DNA of 64,000 nt from Pectobacterium araliae (GTDB lineage: Bacteria > Pseudomonadota > Gammaproteobacteria > Enterobacterales > Enterobacteriaceae): assembly GCF_037076465.1 (NCBI RefSeq), contig NZ_AP028908.1, forward strand, positions 3,100,001 through 3,164,000, given 5' to 3'. Position numbers and translations under genes: made by a program. This document shows, one piece after another, positions 21,821 through 30,167 of the stretch. The notes beneath the pieces were generated by a model that was not told the DNA's origin, did not search any database, and saw only the letters and a program-made list of their open reading frames with translations. Positions within the stretch are counted from its first letter, which is position 1, and the number at the start of each line of letters is the position of its first letter.

Positions 21821-22611
21821 GCCAGTTCCTCCGCGCGCAGGGTATACAACCTATCGAGGAAATGGGGGATAAAACTGCCTGTACCTTGTGATGCTGAAGC
21901 TGCCTGCTGCCCCGCTAACGCCATGACATAACACGCCGCCGCCACGTGGGATAAGCGATCGCCGTCCAGAGAAGAAAAACCTGCGACCACCGCCGACAGC
22001 GCACAGCCCGTGCCGACTACCCGCGTCATCATGCTATCGCCGCCGGTTACCGCGATATCTCGCTCACCGTCCGTGACATAATCCACCACGCCGGTCACCG
22101 CAACAATCGTCCCCACTTGTCGAGCCAGCTCGCGTGCGGCAGGGAGCGCCGCCAGCGAATCATCAGCGCTATCGACACCCCGCCCCTGTGCGGCTAACCC
22201 CGCCAGCGCCATGATTTCAGACGCGTTGCCGCGGATCGCCGTCGGTTTCCATGTCAGCAGCTCTCGGCAAAATTCGGTACGAAAGGTTAAACCGCCTACG
22301 GCAACCGGATCGAGCACCCACGGCGTATCCACCTGATGTGCACTCTTTACCGCCGCTCGCATCGCATCGGCACGCGAGCGCTCCAGCGTCCCGACATTAA
22401 TCAGCAGCGCATCGGCCACCGCGCTGAACTGCGCGGCTTCATCGGGATCGACCACCATCGCAGGCGACGCATTCAGCGCCAGCAGCACATTAGCAGTAAA
22501 AGATTGCACCACGTCGTTGGTCAAACAGTGCACCAGCGGTGAAGCAGAATGAAATTGGGTGAGCGATATTGCTGCCTGAGCGGCAGAAAAGTCGGCGGGT
22601 CGCGTGTTCAT
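21817..22611 (-). CDS. thiM: Hydroxyethylthiazole kinase ThiM
   Basis: 264-residue ribokinase-like enzyme that phosphorylates the thiazole alcohol (THZ) for thiamine salvage; E. coli ThiM has 262. Motifs: [25 protein letters not shown] at the N-terminus, [11 protein letters not shown] in the middle and [10 protein letters not shown] at the C-terminus. The ATG at 22611 gives the family length; GGGAG about 8 bases upstream is the likely ribosome site, next to the riboswitch expression platform. First gene of thiMD. Confidence 0.94.
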   Translation of the reverse strand: MNTRPADFSAAQAAISLTQFHSASPLVHCLTNDVVQSFTANVLLALNASPAMVVDPDEAAQFSAVADALLINVGTLERSRADAMRAAVKSAHQVDTPWVLDPVAVGGLTFRTEFCRELLTWKPTAIRGNASEIMALAGLAAQGRGVDSADDSLAALPAARELARQVGTIVAVTGVVDYVTDGERDIAVTGGDSMMTRVVGTGCALSAVVAGFSSLDGDRLSHVAAACYVMALAGQQAASASQGTGSFIPHFLDRLYTLRAEELA

Positions 22612-22650
22612 AAATCTCCCAACCGGCGTGGAAGAAGGCGGCAACCGGTG

Positions 22651-22740
22651 GGCATACCGTGACTTCCCTACGCTGGCATTATCCAGTTCAGGTGGTACGG
22701 GTATTTCTCAGCCTTCACAAAGAAGGGCACCCCGAGTCAT
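22651..22740 (-). promoter_or_regulatory. TPP riboswitch (THI element)
   Basis: On the minus strand the conserved core is seen in order: CGGGGTGCCCTTC, GTGAAGGCTGAGAAATACCC, GTACCACCTGAACTGGATAAT, GCCAGCGTAGGGAAG. This is the canonical thiamine-pyrophosphate aptamer, 40 bases from the thiM ATG. GC-rich self-complementary sequence (CCGGTTG / CGCCGGTTG) between aptamer and the GGGAG site could be the switching hairpin, suggesting translational control as for E. coli thiM. Confidence 0.95.
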
Positions 22741-23009
22741 TTAAAATCAAAATGTTGCGATTAATGTTTTATTAATCTTCGATCAGGATAATGCCAGTGG
22801 GCAGTATTGTAAATGGACATCCAATCCTACTAGTGTCCAGCGGATATTGACCTTATCCACAAGCAGTGGACTAAACAAGGTTCTGGTTCCCAAACAGTTC
22901 CTGACTGATATCACCACAGGTACTCTGAAGAATCAGCGAGTTATCTCCTTTCGCCAAAGAAGTCTGTATTCGATCAAATTTTTATTTTTTTGCGCATTAT
23001 TGACATTGT

Positions 23010-23036
23010 CGCAAGCCTTGTCAGACAAGGCTTGCG
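23010..23036. repeat. 13-bp perfect inverted repeat
   Basis: CGCAAGCCTTGTC (23010-23022), one central base, then its exact complement (23024-23036). It lies in an AT-rich gap (22741-23339) with no convincing gene. There is no T-run on either side, so it is not a terminator. It may be a protein-binding site or cruciform. Confidence 0.7.
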
Positions 23037-23117
23037 CATTTATTAACCTTTCGCAATCTAAATTTAACCTCAAAATCAAGCCTTGTACTCAAAAGAATCT
23101 CAACTAAAATACACAGC

Positions 23118-23150
23118 ATGTAGTGCATTAATGAAATTAATGCACTACAT
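23118..23150. repeat. 15-bp perfect inverted repeat
   Basis: ATGTAGTGCATTAAT (23118-23132), loop GAA, exact complement (23136-23150). It sits between the 23010 palindrome and the minus-strand terminator at 23177. It lacks a T-run, so a role as terminator is unlikely. Confidence 0.7.
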
Positions 23151-23176
23151 ATAGATATCGCATTAATAACAGGCAT

Positions 23177-23208
23177 AAAAAAACCGGATTCACAAATTGT
23201 GAATCCGG
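23177..23208 (-). terminator. Rho-independent terminator, minus strand
   Basis: Perfect stem CCGGATTCAC/GTGAATCCGG with the central bases AAATT, and seven A on the plus strand just to its left, giving seven U on the minus-strand RNA. No T-run on the plus strand. Confidence 0.8.
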
Positions 23209-23308
23209 CTTATGAAGCATGACCACCATGAGTTTGCAGACTCATAACGTTTGTTAGCCTCACTTTCATTTCTACGGTTTGATTGTGCCGAGCTTGGATG
23301 GTCATGTA
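23177..23308 (-). ncRNA. Probable minus-strand small RNA ending in a terminator
   Basis: A strong minus-strand terminator (stem 23184-23193/23199-23208, followed on that strand by seven T, 23183-23177) has no coding sequence in front of it. Upstream on the same strand lies an 8-bp closing helix, 23218-23225 with 23299-23306 (CATGACCA/TGGTCATG), enclosing a hairpin 23228-23233/23240-23245. Together these suggest a roughly 130-nt structured transcript starting near 23310, divergent from the 90-residue ORF. The promoter was not identified and transcription is inferred from the terminator alone. Confidence 0.5.
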
Positions 23309-23339
23309 AATACCAATTAGTGCTCATAAGGAGCTACAC

Positions 23340-23612
23340 ATGACAATCTGTAATAAGTCTCATCGATACAATACGGCTTTCATTAACCTGCCAGATGACC
23401 AAGGTGGTGAGGGGCGGCATAAATGTTGTGGTTGTGGCTGCGCCTACGATCAAGGATACCAATCAGGTTTATCTCGAACGGAACAAGTCTGGGTAAATTT
23501 GCATGTTTTGCCTGATAGCCAAGCGGGCACTGTACGCCATAAAAGCCCGCAAGCAGCATTTGCTGAAGGCTATCGTGATGGTATGCGTGATTCCTATAGC
23601 TACGCTGGTTAA
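23340..23612 (+). CDS. Small Cys-rich protein with internal duplication, unknown
   Basis: 90-residue protein I do not recognise. It contains two related units: residues 17-44 (LPDDQGGEGRHK, then C29 C30 C32 C34, AYDQGYQSGL) and 57-82 (LPDSQAGTVRHKSPQAAFAEGYRDGM). The shared pattern is LPD-x-Q-x-G-xx-RHK ... A-xxx-GY-xx-G. Only the first unit has the cysteine cluster, which could bind zinc. A clear AAGGAG (23328-23333) lies 6 bases before the ATG, supporting translation. A 47-base gap with a hairpin separates it from the DUF4062 gene, so the two are probably one operon. Confidence 0.7.
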   Translation: MTICNKSHRYNTAFINLPDDQGGEGRHKCCGCGCAYDQGYQSGLSRTEQVWVNLHVLPDSQAGTVRHKSPQAAFAEGYRDGMRDSYSYAG

Positions 23613-23621
23613 TGTTGAATG

Positions 23622-23648
23622 AAGGGGCTTCATGCCCCTTCCGCTTTT
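23622..23648 (+). terminator. Weak terminator or attenuator between the islet genes
   Basis: Stem AAGGGGC (23622-23628) with GCCCCTT (23634-23640), loop TTCAT, followed by CCGCTTTT. The short T-run suggests partial termination ahead of the DUF4062 gene. Confidence 0.45.
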
Positions 23649-23659
23649 AAGGGATAGAA

Positions 23660-24682
23660 ATGGATAAACGTTACCAGGTTTTCGTAAGTTCAACTTTTAC
23701 GGATTTGGAAGAGGAACGGAAACACGTTATACAGACGCTGATGGAAATGGATTGCATCCCAGCAGGAATGGAGTTATTCCCAGCAATCGATGAAGAGCAA
23801 TGGGAATTCATAAAAAAAGTAATTGATGATTGTGATTATTATCTGCTGATCATTGGTGGACGATATGGCTCTGTCGCAGAGGACGGTTTAAGTTACACCG
23901 AAAAGGAATTCGATTATGCGGTCTCAAAAGGTTTACGTGTTGTTGTTTTAGTACATGAGAATCCGGAAAGTCTACCTTTAGCCAAATCTGAAAAAGACTC
24001 TGAGCTCAGAGAGAAGCTCACAGCATTCATAGAGAAGGCCTCAACCAATCGTCTCAGGAAAACATGGGCAACAGCTAAAGATTTACCTGGATTGGTCGCC
24101 TTAAGTATGAGTAAAACGATGAAAACTTATCCAGCAATCGGATGGGTGAGAGCCAATCTAACGTCTTCTGAAAATGACTTAAGAGCAATAGTTGATTTAC
24201 AAAAAGAAAACGAACGGTTAAAAAACGAACTGAAAATGGCAACTTCGAGTCGCAACCAAACGCTTGACTTAAATCTAGCGGATTTCGATGATGTTTTCGA
24301 TTTTAATTGCCAATCTACTTTTCCTAGAGGGCCACACACAACTGGTGGGATTAAAGTTTGGTCTGTGAGCATGGAATGGAAGGACATATTTCATACAATA
24401 TCGCCCTACCTCACTAGACATTATCCCGAATCAAGTGTCTCAGCCACAATTGCCGAAACAGCGAAAAAAATCGCAGACAAAGGAGGCACATCCGCTAAAG
24501 TTTCCTCTCAGGATCTCAAGACGATAGGCATACAATTGCGCGCATATGATTTCATTAAAATTGAATATTTAAAAACGACTGATGGCAGCATGAATACATT
24601 CTGGTCATTAACAGAATCAGGACAGGTTGAGATGCTGAAAACCAGAACGATCAAAAAGCAAAATCAAATTACAACAGAATAA
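23660..24682 (+). CDS. DUF4062 domain protein (TIR-like), possible defence effector
   Basis: 340-residue protein. Residues 4-100 match the DUF4062 family: [19 protein letters not shown], an IIGGRYGS turn and [12 protein letters not shown], where Glu81/Glu83 occupy the place of the TIR-like acidic residue. Residues about 168-193 form a likely coiled coil ([15 protein letters not shown]). The C-terminal part (about 250-330) ends in [15 protein letters not shown], reminiscent of a winged helix. DUF4062 domains are TIR-like and common in STAND NTPases of defence loci; here the domain stands without an NTPase. Function is inferred, not shown. AT-rich codon use differs from neighbours and suggests acquisition. 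Confidence 0.75.
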   Translation: MDKRYQVFVSSTFTDLEEERKHVIQTLMEMDCIPAGMELFPAIDEEQWEFIKKVIDDCDYYLLIIGGRYGSVAEDGLSYTEKEFDYAVSKGLRVVVLVHENPESLPLAKSEKDSELREKLTAFIEKASTNRLRKTWATAKDLPGLVALSMSKTMKTYPAIGWVRANLTSSENDLRAIVDLQKENERLKNELKMATSSRNQTLDLNLADFDDVFDFNCQSTFPRGPHTTGGIKVWSVSMEWKDIFHTISPYLTRHYPESSVSATIAETAKKIADKGGTSAKVSSQDLKTIGIQLRAYDFIKIEYLKTTDGSMNTFWSLTESGQVEMLKTRTIKKQNQITTE

Positions 24683-24693
24683 ACTATCTCCAT

Positions 24694-24730
24694 TTCGCCC
24701 CAAAGATCTGGGGCGAACTTTGTACCTCAA
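24694..24730 (+). terminator. Terminator-like hairpin after DUF4062 gene
   Basis: Perfect 9-bp stem TTCGCCCCA (24694-24702)/TGGGGCGAA (24709-24717), loop AAGATC, followed by CTTTGT. The weak T-run lowers confidence. The rest of the gap to 24992 holds nothing I can name. Confidence 0.55.
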
Positions 24731-24992
24731 ATGGATATTTACAATATTTTTTGTCCCCTCAGATTAAGTAAACACCAACTATCTCCAACCCAGGCCATCA
24801 ATTACATAGCAAATCGTGGATAACGGAAACGTATGCAGCTAACGCCGAGCTATTCCTGATCCACTTCAGCCAACCGTCAGGCTGATTGCCCCCACCTGAC
24901 ACAAAATGAAAAACCACAGGCACGTTGTGACATAGAGAAAAACGCCATAACCCTTTAGACTGGTTAATCAAACCCATACTGAGGAAATTGTG

Positions 24993-26012
24993 ATGACGAT
25001 GATAAAGAGTTATGCCGCACCGGAAGCAGGCGCAGCGCTGGAGTTGTATGAGTTTGATGCGGGTGAACTGCAAGCGGAAGACGTCGAAGTCGTAGTCGAT
25101 TACTGCGGCGTGTGCCATTCCGATCTCTCGATGATCGATAACGAATGGGGTATGTCGAGCTATCCGCTGGTTGCCGGGCATGAAGTGATTGGCCGCGTGC
25201 ACGCCTTGGGTGACGCGGCGAAAAACAAAGGATTAAAGATTGGTCAGCGCGTCGGCATCGGCTGGACGGCACGCAGTTGTGGGCATTGCGATGCCTGTAT
25301 CAGCGGCAGCCAAACCAACTGTCAGCAAGGCAGCGTGCCAACCATCCTGAATAAAGGCGGTTTCGCCAATAAGATTCGCGCGAACTGGCAGTGGGCTATC
25401 CCGCTTCCTGATTCCATTGATATCGAATCAGCTGGCCCGCTACTGTGCGGCGGCATCACCGTCTTCAAACCGCTGTTAATGCACCATGTCACGGCAACCA
25501 GCCGCGTCGGTGTGATCGGTATCGGTGGTCTGGGACATATCGCGATTAAGCTCCTGCACGCGATGGGATGCGAAGTCACGGCGTTCAGCTCTAATCCGGC
25601 CAAAGAGCAAGAAGTGTTGGCGATGGGTGCCGATAAGGTCGTCAACAGCCGCGATCCACAGGCGCTGACGGCGCTGGCAGGCCAGTTCGATCTTATCATC
25701 AACACCGTAAGTGTCGATCTGGAATGGCAGCCCTACTTCAACGCGCTCGCCTATAACGGGAAGTTCCATACCGTCGGTGCGGTGATGAAGCCATTTAGCG
25801 TTCCAGCTTTTACACTTATCGCAGGTGACCGCAGCGTTTCCGGTTCTTCTACCGGTTCTCCGCATGAGCTGCGTTCTCTAATGAAACTCGCCGCGCGTGC
25901 CGGCGTGAAGCCACAGACAGAACTGTTCCCAATGTCGAAAATCAACGATGCCATCCAGCACTTGCGTGACGGCAAAGCCCGCTACCGCGTGGTACTAAAA
26001 GCCGATTTTTAA
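24993..26012 (+). CDS. Zinc-dependent alcohol dehydrogenase (CAD/YahK-like)
   Basis: 339-residue medium-chain dehydrogenase. The catalytic zinc site starts at CGVCHSD (Cys38) with the GHE motif near residue 64. The structural zinc lobe is [15 protein letters not shown], and the Rossmann motif is [16 protein letters not shown]. The fold and motifs fit NADP-dependent aldehyde reductases of the cinnamyl-alcohol dehydrogenase type, such as YahK; the substrate is not determined. ATG at 24993 is preferred over the adjacent GTG at 24990 because GAGGA lies 7 bases upstream. It is a single gene with its own terminator. Confidence 0.9.
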   Translation: MTMIKSYAAPEAGAALELYEFDAGELQAEDVEVVVDYCGVCHSDLSMIDNEWGMSSYPLVAGHEVIGRVHALGDAAKNKGLKIGQRVGIGWTARSCGHCDACISGSQTNCQQGSVPTILNKGGFANKIRANWQWAIPLPDSIDIESAGPLLCGGITVFKPLLMHHVTATSRVGVIGIGGLGHIAIKLLHAMGCEVTAFSSNPAKEQEVLAMGADKVVNSRDPQALTALAGQFDLIINTVSVDLEWQPYFNALAYNGKFHTVGAVMKPFSVPAFTLIAGDRSVSGSSTGSPHELRSLMKLAARAGVKPQTELFPMSKINDAIQHLRDGKARYRVVLKADF

Positions 26013-26019
26013 TTGGTAA

Positions 26020-26050
26020 AGACGCCTGAGCGATCGGGCGTCTGCTTTTT
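26020..26050 (+). terminator. Terminator after the alcohol dehydrogenase
   Basis: AGACGCC (26020-26026) pairs with GGCGTCT (26037-26043), followed by GCTTTTT. Confidence 0.75.
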
Positions 26051-26165
26051 ACACCGTTGTCAGATTACCGTCATTCTCTGAACCACACCGCCCCGCACCA
26101 CGCGACTGAATGTATTCAATGGGTTTCATGGTAGGATTGAAAGGTGATGCAAGAGGAGATCCGCA

Positions 26166-27089
26166 ATGCCTTTTAAAGAGTATGACCACGACTTCATTGA
26201 TAGAAATAAGAAGGCTTCCTCGTCAATCAGGTTCGCCCTTTTATTGTCTGCGTTAATCATTATACTTAATCTCCTGTTCTTTAAGCACCGCGATTTTCAG
26301 GAGCAGTTGCACGATAATCCAGGGGTTTATACCGATTCGATTGCACTGGTTTTTCTTTTTTTTATCTTATCGTGTACCAGTAAAATATCACTTAACCATA
26401 CTTCGGCTTTATCCATTCGCCTCGGACTCCATGTCTGGATAGGCTCAGCCACATTTGACTTCATGGATGAGTTTATCTATCAACCCAAGCTAGTGGGGTA
26501 CTATGTTGAGGATATGCTGAGAATGATTGGTATGTCTGGCGTCGGATTCGGTGTCTATACCCTGATACAGCAAATCAACAATAAGTATGTCGAAGCCAGA
26601 ATACAGTCATTCAGCGATGAACTGACACAGTTACCTAATCGCCGATTTTTTATTAACGAATTAAAAAAACTCGAAGCGAAAACACCCTATTTATTTATTA
26701 TCGACATCGATAATTTCAAAGTCATCAATGACAAATATGGGCATACGAAAGGCGATGAAATATTAAGTAAGTTCGGCCATATTCTTTCCCGTTTCGATAA
26801 CAGTGAAGTCGTCGCAACCCGAATAGGTGGCGAAGAATTCGCGATTATTCTGTATGCCGGGACACAGGATCGGGCAGAGAAGCTGGCAAGAGAAGTATTA
26901 AAAAACGCCAACAAAATCATCATTAAAAATAGGCATCATCTTTCTGTCAGCATTGGGGCAGGTAAAAAACAGCCGCAGGAACCCACAGAACACTTTATGA
27001 AACGCGTGGATGTTGCACTTTACCAAGCCAAAAACACCGGCAAAGGCAAAGTGGAATGGGCTCTGGAGCCGAAAGAAAAAAACTTGTAA
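26166..27089 (+). CDS. Membrane diguanylate cyclase (GGDEF)
   Basis: 307-residue inner-membrane protein. Hydrophobic segments occur near residues 21-40, 58-75 and around 80-135, then a GGDEF domain starts at DELTQLPNRRFF. The active-site loop is GGEEF at residues 221-225 (RIGGEEFAI), an active variant, so synthesis of cyclic di-GMP is expected. The inhibitory RxxD site is not seen before the loop. The sensory N-terminus is not one I recognise. Monocistronic; the 3' end abuts a remnant of adhP. Confidence 0.9.
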   Translation: MPFKEYDHDFIDRNKKASSSIRFALLLSALIIILNLLFFKHRDFQEQLHDNPGVYTDSIALVFLFFILSCTSKISLNHTSALSIRLGLHVWIGSATFDFMDEFIYQPKLVGYYVEDMLRMIGMSGVGFGVYTLIQQINNKYVEARIQSFSDELTQLPNRRFFINELKKLEAKTPYLFIIDIDNFKVINDKYGHTKGDEILSKFGHILSRFDNSEVVATRIGGEEFAIILYAGTQDRAEKLAREVLKNANKIIIKNRHHLSVSIGAGKKQPQEPTEHFMKRVDVALYQAKNTGKGKVEWALEPKEKNL

Positions 27090-27122
27090 TACAACGACTC
27101 AGCCCCATCCGATAACATGGCC

Positions 27123-27216
27123 GCGCCGTCCGCCGCTGAAAGACATCAACGCCATTTTCGCTGAAATGAAAGACGGGAAAATCACAGGCCGTAGGGTAAT
27201 CGAACTGCCACTGTAA
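27123..27216 (+). pseudogene. Remnant of the 3' end of an alcohol dehydrogenase gene (adhP-like)
   Basis: The frame ending at the TAA at 27214-27216 reads RPPLKDINAIFAEMKDGKIT then GRRVIELPL. This closely resembles the C-terminus of AdhP-type zinc alcohol dehydrogenases (E. coli: RPLADINTIFTEMEEGKIRG and RMVIDF). Nothing upstream encodes the other 300 residues: the diguanylate cyclase ends at 27089. It appears to be what is left after deletion of an adhP gene. Tail-only similarity by eye, so a search is advisable. Confidence 0.65.
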
Positions 27217-27278
27217 GCCGCGATTTATTAATATAAAACGAGAGTGCACAGCGCTATCCCGTCTGTTTTCTCCATCTC

Positions 27279-28097
27279 TTAGCTAAGCGCTTGTGTATTA
27301 CCGGGGCACACGAGCTGCTTACTTTTAATATGGTAAACCTCAACATCAGGACGCGTGAAAAAGGCGATTTCCCACGGGTTTTTGGTGACAAATTCATGGC
27401 GCACTTTTTCATAGAGCGGATTGTCGCGCGCAATAATAAACGCGTCCCCTTCAATAATGGTGTAGTTCCATTCAATGGCTCGTTCGAAGGTATAATGGCT
27501 GCGCTCATCCATCGCAAAAAAGCAGTGCGGATTGCGTTTGAGTAACTGAGATTTAAAAGTTTCGGGGAACGTAATCAGGAAAATATCGTTATCCACGGAC
27601 GACAGGAACGCCAGCACCGTGGTATGCGGCTGTTCGGCGGCCATGGTAATCAATACGCCAACTTTATTGGAGAAATCCTGCTTTTCCGTCAGCGGAAAAT
27701 CCACCATTGGCGTCAGAGGTACAGGCATTGACGGGCGATCATCTTGCGGAAACTGATAACCCGGTTCGCGGATATCCAGCACGGGTGTGAAACCATGCAG
27801 GAGCTGACATTCCCTTGGTTCCAGTACCACCCAATCACCGTCGCTTGCTATTACGCGTCCTTTGTAAGAGGCGCGATAGACCTGAATATTGGCATCAAAC
27901 TCATCGACCCCAGAGCGGTTATCAAGGTGAATGGTTGCCAGATCGCCAACGACAAACTCATGTCCGTGCGGGAAAAAAACGCGCAGGCTGTTATCCGCAT
28001 TGGGATAGACGCCGCAAATATGGATGACCATGCCATCCTGCTTATAACCCGCCAGTACACCGAGAGTTTGCTTTCCGAGATAGCTCACGAGACTCAT
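27279..28097 (-). CDS. PNPOx-like split-barrel domain protein, unknown
   Basis: 272-residue protein. The C-terminal part, from about residue 140 (KQDFSNKVGVLITMAAEQPHTTVLAFLSSVDNDIFLITFPETFKSQLL is the region, residues about 138-185), has the order of a pyridoxamine-phosphate-oxidase-like FMN-binding barrel. Its features are a beta strand reporting substrate, KSQLLKRNPHCFFAMDERS, then EGDAFII. The N-terminal 130 residues contain NRSGVDEF and VYRASYKGRV and form a separate beta domain I cannot name; the PilZ motifs RxxxR and D/NxSxxG are not evident. Convergent with the diguanylate cyclase. Function unknown. Confidence 0.6.
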   Translation of the reverse strand: MSLVSYLGKQTLGVLAGYKQDGMVIHICGVYPNADNSLRVFFPHGHEFVVGDLATIHLDNRSGVDEFDANIQVYRASYKGRVIASDGDWVVLEPRECQLLHGFTPVLDIREPGYQFPQDDRPSMPVPLTPMVDFPLTEKQDFSNKVGVLITMAAEQPHTTVLAFLSSVDNDIFLITFPETFKSQLLKRNPHCFFAMDERSHYTFERAIEWNYTIIEGDAFIIARDNPLYEKVRHEFVTKNPWEIAFFTRPDVEVYHIKSKQLVCPGNTQALS

Positions 28098-28302
28098 ACA
28101 TCACGCCTTATTCAGATTGGGCTTCAGAGAGGGATATCGCCCGGCTTCGTTCGGGCCGTTCCAGCAACGGTCAGGGATTATTTGAGAAATCACTCCGTTT
28201 GACCGCATGACTTCCTACCTATCAACGGAGAAAGCGCTGAAAACTTTAGGCTTAATGCCTATCTATTTAAGGAATAAGTGCACATCGGGACATTTATCCC
28301 CC

Positions 28303-29361
28303 TCACTCAGGCAAGTGAGGGACTCGTAATGTGTTATTGCTAACCTCAGTAGTTATCCACTCGGTCATCTGCTTAATGGCGCCGGGTGCATAAGCCTTCC
28401 GGCCTAGAATCATGAAGGCTCCCCTTTTCCACTGCGGCCATTCCGGCGTGAGTTGGTAATTGAACAACCGTGCGCGCAGTAATCCATGCGTCGCTTCCGG
28501 CACAACGACGACTTGCTGATGAAGGCGGGCAGTCAGGAGTTGCTGATATCTCGCCGCATTCTTCTGCGGATCGACATTGAGATCGTCGCTCCCCCATAGC
28601 GCCAACACTGGGCCAGACATTGTGCTAACGCTTTTCGTGGCATCAGCCAGATAGCTACGAGCAATGAAGGCAAACCGGCGAGGCTCGATATCCGGCCGCT
28701 GAGTGGGATAGGCAAGTTCAGGCTGGCCGAAAACAGCATCATTGGCTTTTAACTCGGCGCTGACCTGACGTTCAATCTCCGCTCCCGACAATCCAGCATG
28801 CGCCAGCTTCTGGCGAGTATAATAGACACCCTGTTCTCTCCAGTTGAGCGCCCCGCCAACAATCACGGAGAACGCGGGCTGAAACTTACCAGCGGCGGAT
28901 GGAATGACCCAGCCAGCCTGAGAAAACCCAAGAAATCCGATCTTGCGCCGATCCATTTCAGGAAGCGATCTGACTGCATTCAGCGCAGCACCCGCTTCAT
29001 CAATACGATCTTGCATAGATTGATTCAGCCAATCACCTGAGCTTTCCCCAACGCCGGGTTTATCCCAGGTAAAAACGCCAATCCCGGCGTCAATAAACTG
29101 GTTAATTAAAGGGAGATAGCCAGACTCGGAGAATCGATCTTGCGCCCCATCGCCATGAACAATCAGCACAATGGGCGGAGATGTAATGCCTTTCGGCACA
29201 ATCAAAGAACCAACCAGAACATTCTGCCCCGACGGAAAATGGTGCGTCGACACAGTGGCGTTATCCAACTCAAAGTCAGATAGCCCTGAAAGCGTAAACA
29301 GCGTGGCCATAACGACAATCGACAACACACCAATCCACACTTTCCCTTTTTTCATCTGCAT
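28303..29361 (-). CDS. Alpha/beta hydrolase, exported or membrane-anchored
   Basis: About 352 residues from the ATG at 29361; other in-frame starts exist at 29370, 29355 and as far up as 29448. An N-terminal hydrophobic stretch KVWIGVLSIVVMATLFTLSG suggests a signal peptide. The oxyanion segment is IVLIVHGDGAQD, the nucleophile elbow is GFSQAGW (Ser in GxSxxG), Asp in LWGSDDLNVDP and His in PEATHGLL complete the triad. It resembles YqhA/dienelactone-hydrolase-type esterases; substrate unknown. It follows the TSUP permease gene by 38 bases and may be cotranscribed with it. Confidence 0.8.
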   Translation of the reverse strand: MQMKKGKVWIGVLSIVVMATLFTLSGLSDFELDNATVSTHHFPSGQNVLVGSLIVPKGITSPPIVLIVHGDGAQDRFSESGYLPLINQFIDAGIGVFTWDKPGVGESSGDWLNQSMQDRIDEAGAALNAVRSLPEMDRRKIGFLGFSQAGWVIPSAAGKFQPAFSVIVGGALNWREQGVYYTRQKLAHAGLSGAEIERQVSAELKANDAVFGQPELAYPTQRPDIEPRRFAFIARSYLADATKSVSTMSGPVLALWGSDDLNVDPQKNAARYQQLLTARLHQQVVVVPEATHGLLRARLFNYQLTPEWPQWKRGAFMILGRKAYAPGAIKQMTEWITTEVSNNTLRVPHLPE

Positions 29362-29399
29362 GGTTCTCATTTCGCTGCAAAAACGCATTAATTTAGCGG

Positions 29400-30167
29400 T
29401 TATTTCAGCGCCAGCATAGCGATTCCCACACCGACCAGCATCAGACAAAATGCACCGCGCAGGTAAACGATTGGCAGCTTGTGCGCTAAAGCCACGCCCC
29501 AGGACACACTAAATATTCCCCCCAGCGCCAGTGGTAAACCGATACTCCAGTCAACGTTACCCGCCTGCGAATAAGATAGCAGTGCCGCCAATGCACCCGG
29601 TACAACAAGTATCAGTGCCATACCCTGCGCCTGCGTTTGCGCAAAGGCAAACAGTGTAACCAGCACTGGCACCACCACCAGACCGCCGCCGACAGTAAAA
29701 ATACCGGACATAAACCCGCTAGCTACACCGAGCAGCGGTAGGTATTTGGTCGACAGCACAATTTCCGACGTTTGGCTGCGCTTCTTGTTATACCACTGCC
29801 AGATATAAAACGCCGCCAACACCAGCAGGAAAGTGGCAAAGGCGCGCTGGAGATTGTGAACATCAATCGATGACGCGATGTGAGCAGCAAGGTAGGCAGA
29901 CCCCGTTGCGAAAGCGCACATGGTCAAAGCCACCCGTGTATCAATACGGTTACGCTGGCGATAGCGTAGAAAACCAATCAGTACGTTAGGCGTAATCATC
30001 ACCAACGCAGTTCCCTGTGCCATATGTTGATCCATCCCGAAGAGCACGCCCAGAATCGGAATCGCGATAAGCCCACCGCCAATTCCCAGCATTCCTCCGC
30101 AAAGTCCCAGTCCGATCCCCAAAAGCAAACACAACAAAATATCGCTGAACATCATTAAGCTAAACAT
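29400..30167 (-). CDS. TSUP (TauE/SafE) family permease
   Basis: 255-residue inner-membrane protein with about eight hydrophobic segments. It has two glycine-rich repeats typical of the family: GLGLCGGMLGIGGGLIAIPIL near residue 20 and GFMSGIFTVGGGLVVVPVLV near residue 150. TSUP members export sulfite or sulfoacetate or carry other organosulfur anions; the substrate here is unknown. Divergent from a LysR-type gene, which is the likely regulator. Confidence 0.87.
   Translation of the reverse strand: MFSLMMFSDILLCLLLGIGLGLCGGMLGIGGGLIAIPILGVLFGMDQHMAQGTALVMITPNVLIGFLRYRQRNRIDTRVALTMCAFATGSAYLAAHIASSIDVHNLQRAFATFLLVLAAFYIWQWYNKKRSQTSEIVLSTKYLPLLGVASGFMSGIFTVGGGLVVVPVLVTLFAFAQTQAQGMALILVVPGALAALLSYSQAGNVDWSIGLPLALGGIFSVSWGVALAHKLPIVYLRGAFCLMLVGVGIAMLALK

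Noticed and set aside
22847..23107. 86-codon frame in the islet leader
   Set aside because: Begins at TTG, has no ribosome site, spans the 13-bp palindrome and has low-complexity composition; no protein family recognised.
23177..23310. Retron ncRNA
   Set aside because: No reverse transcriptase lies near it; the only RT in the window is the group II intron maturase 4 kb away and unrelated.
27279..27545. Plus-strand frame opposite the PNPOx-like gene
   Set aside because: Complement of a longer conserved-looking coding sequence; no independent support.
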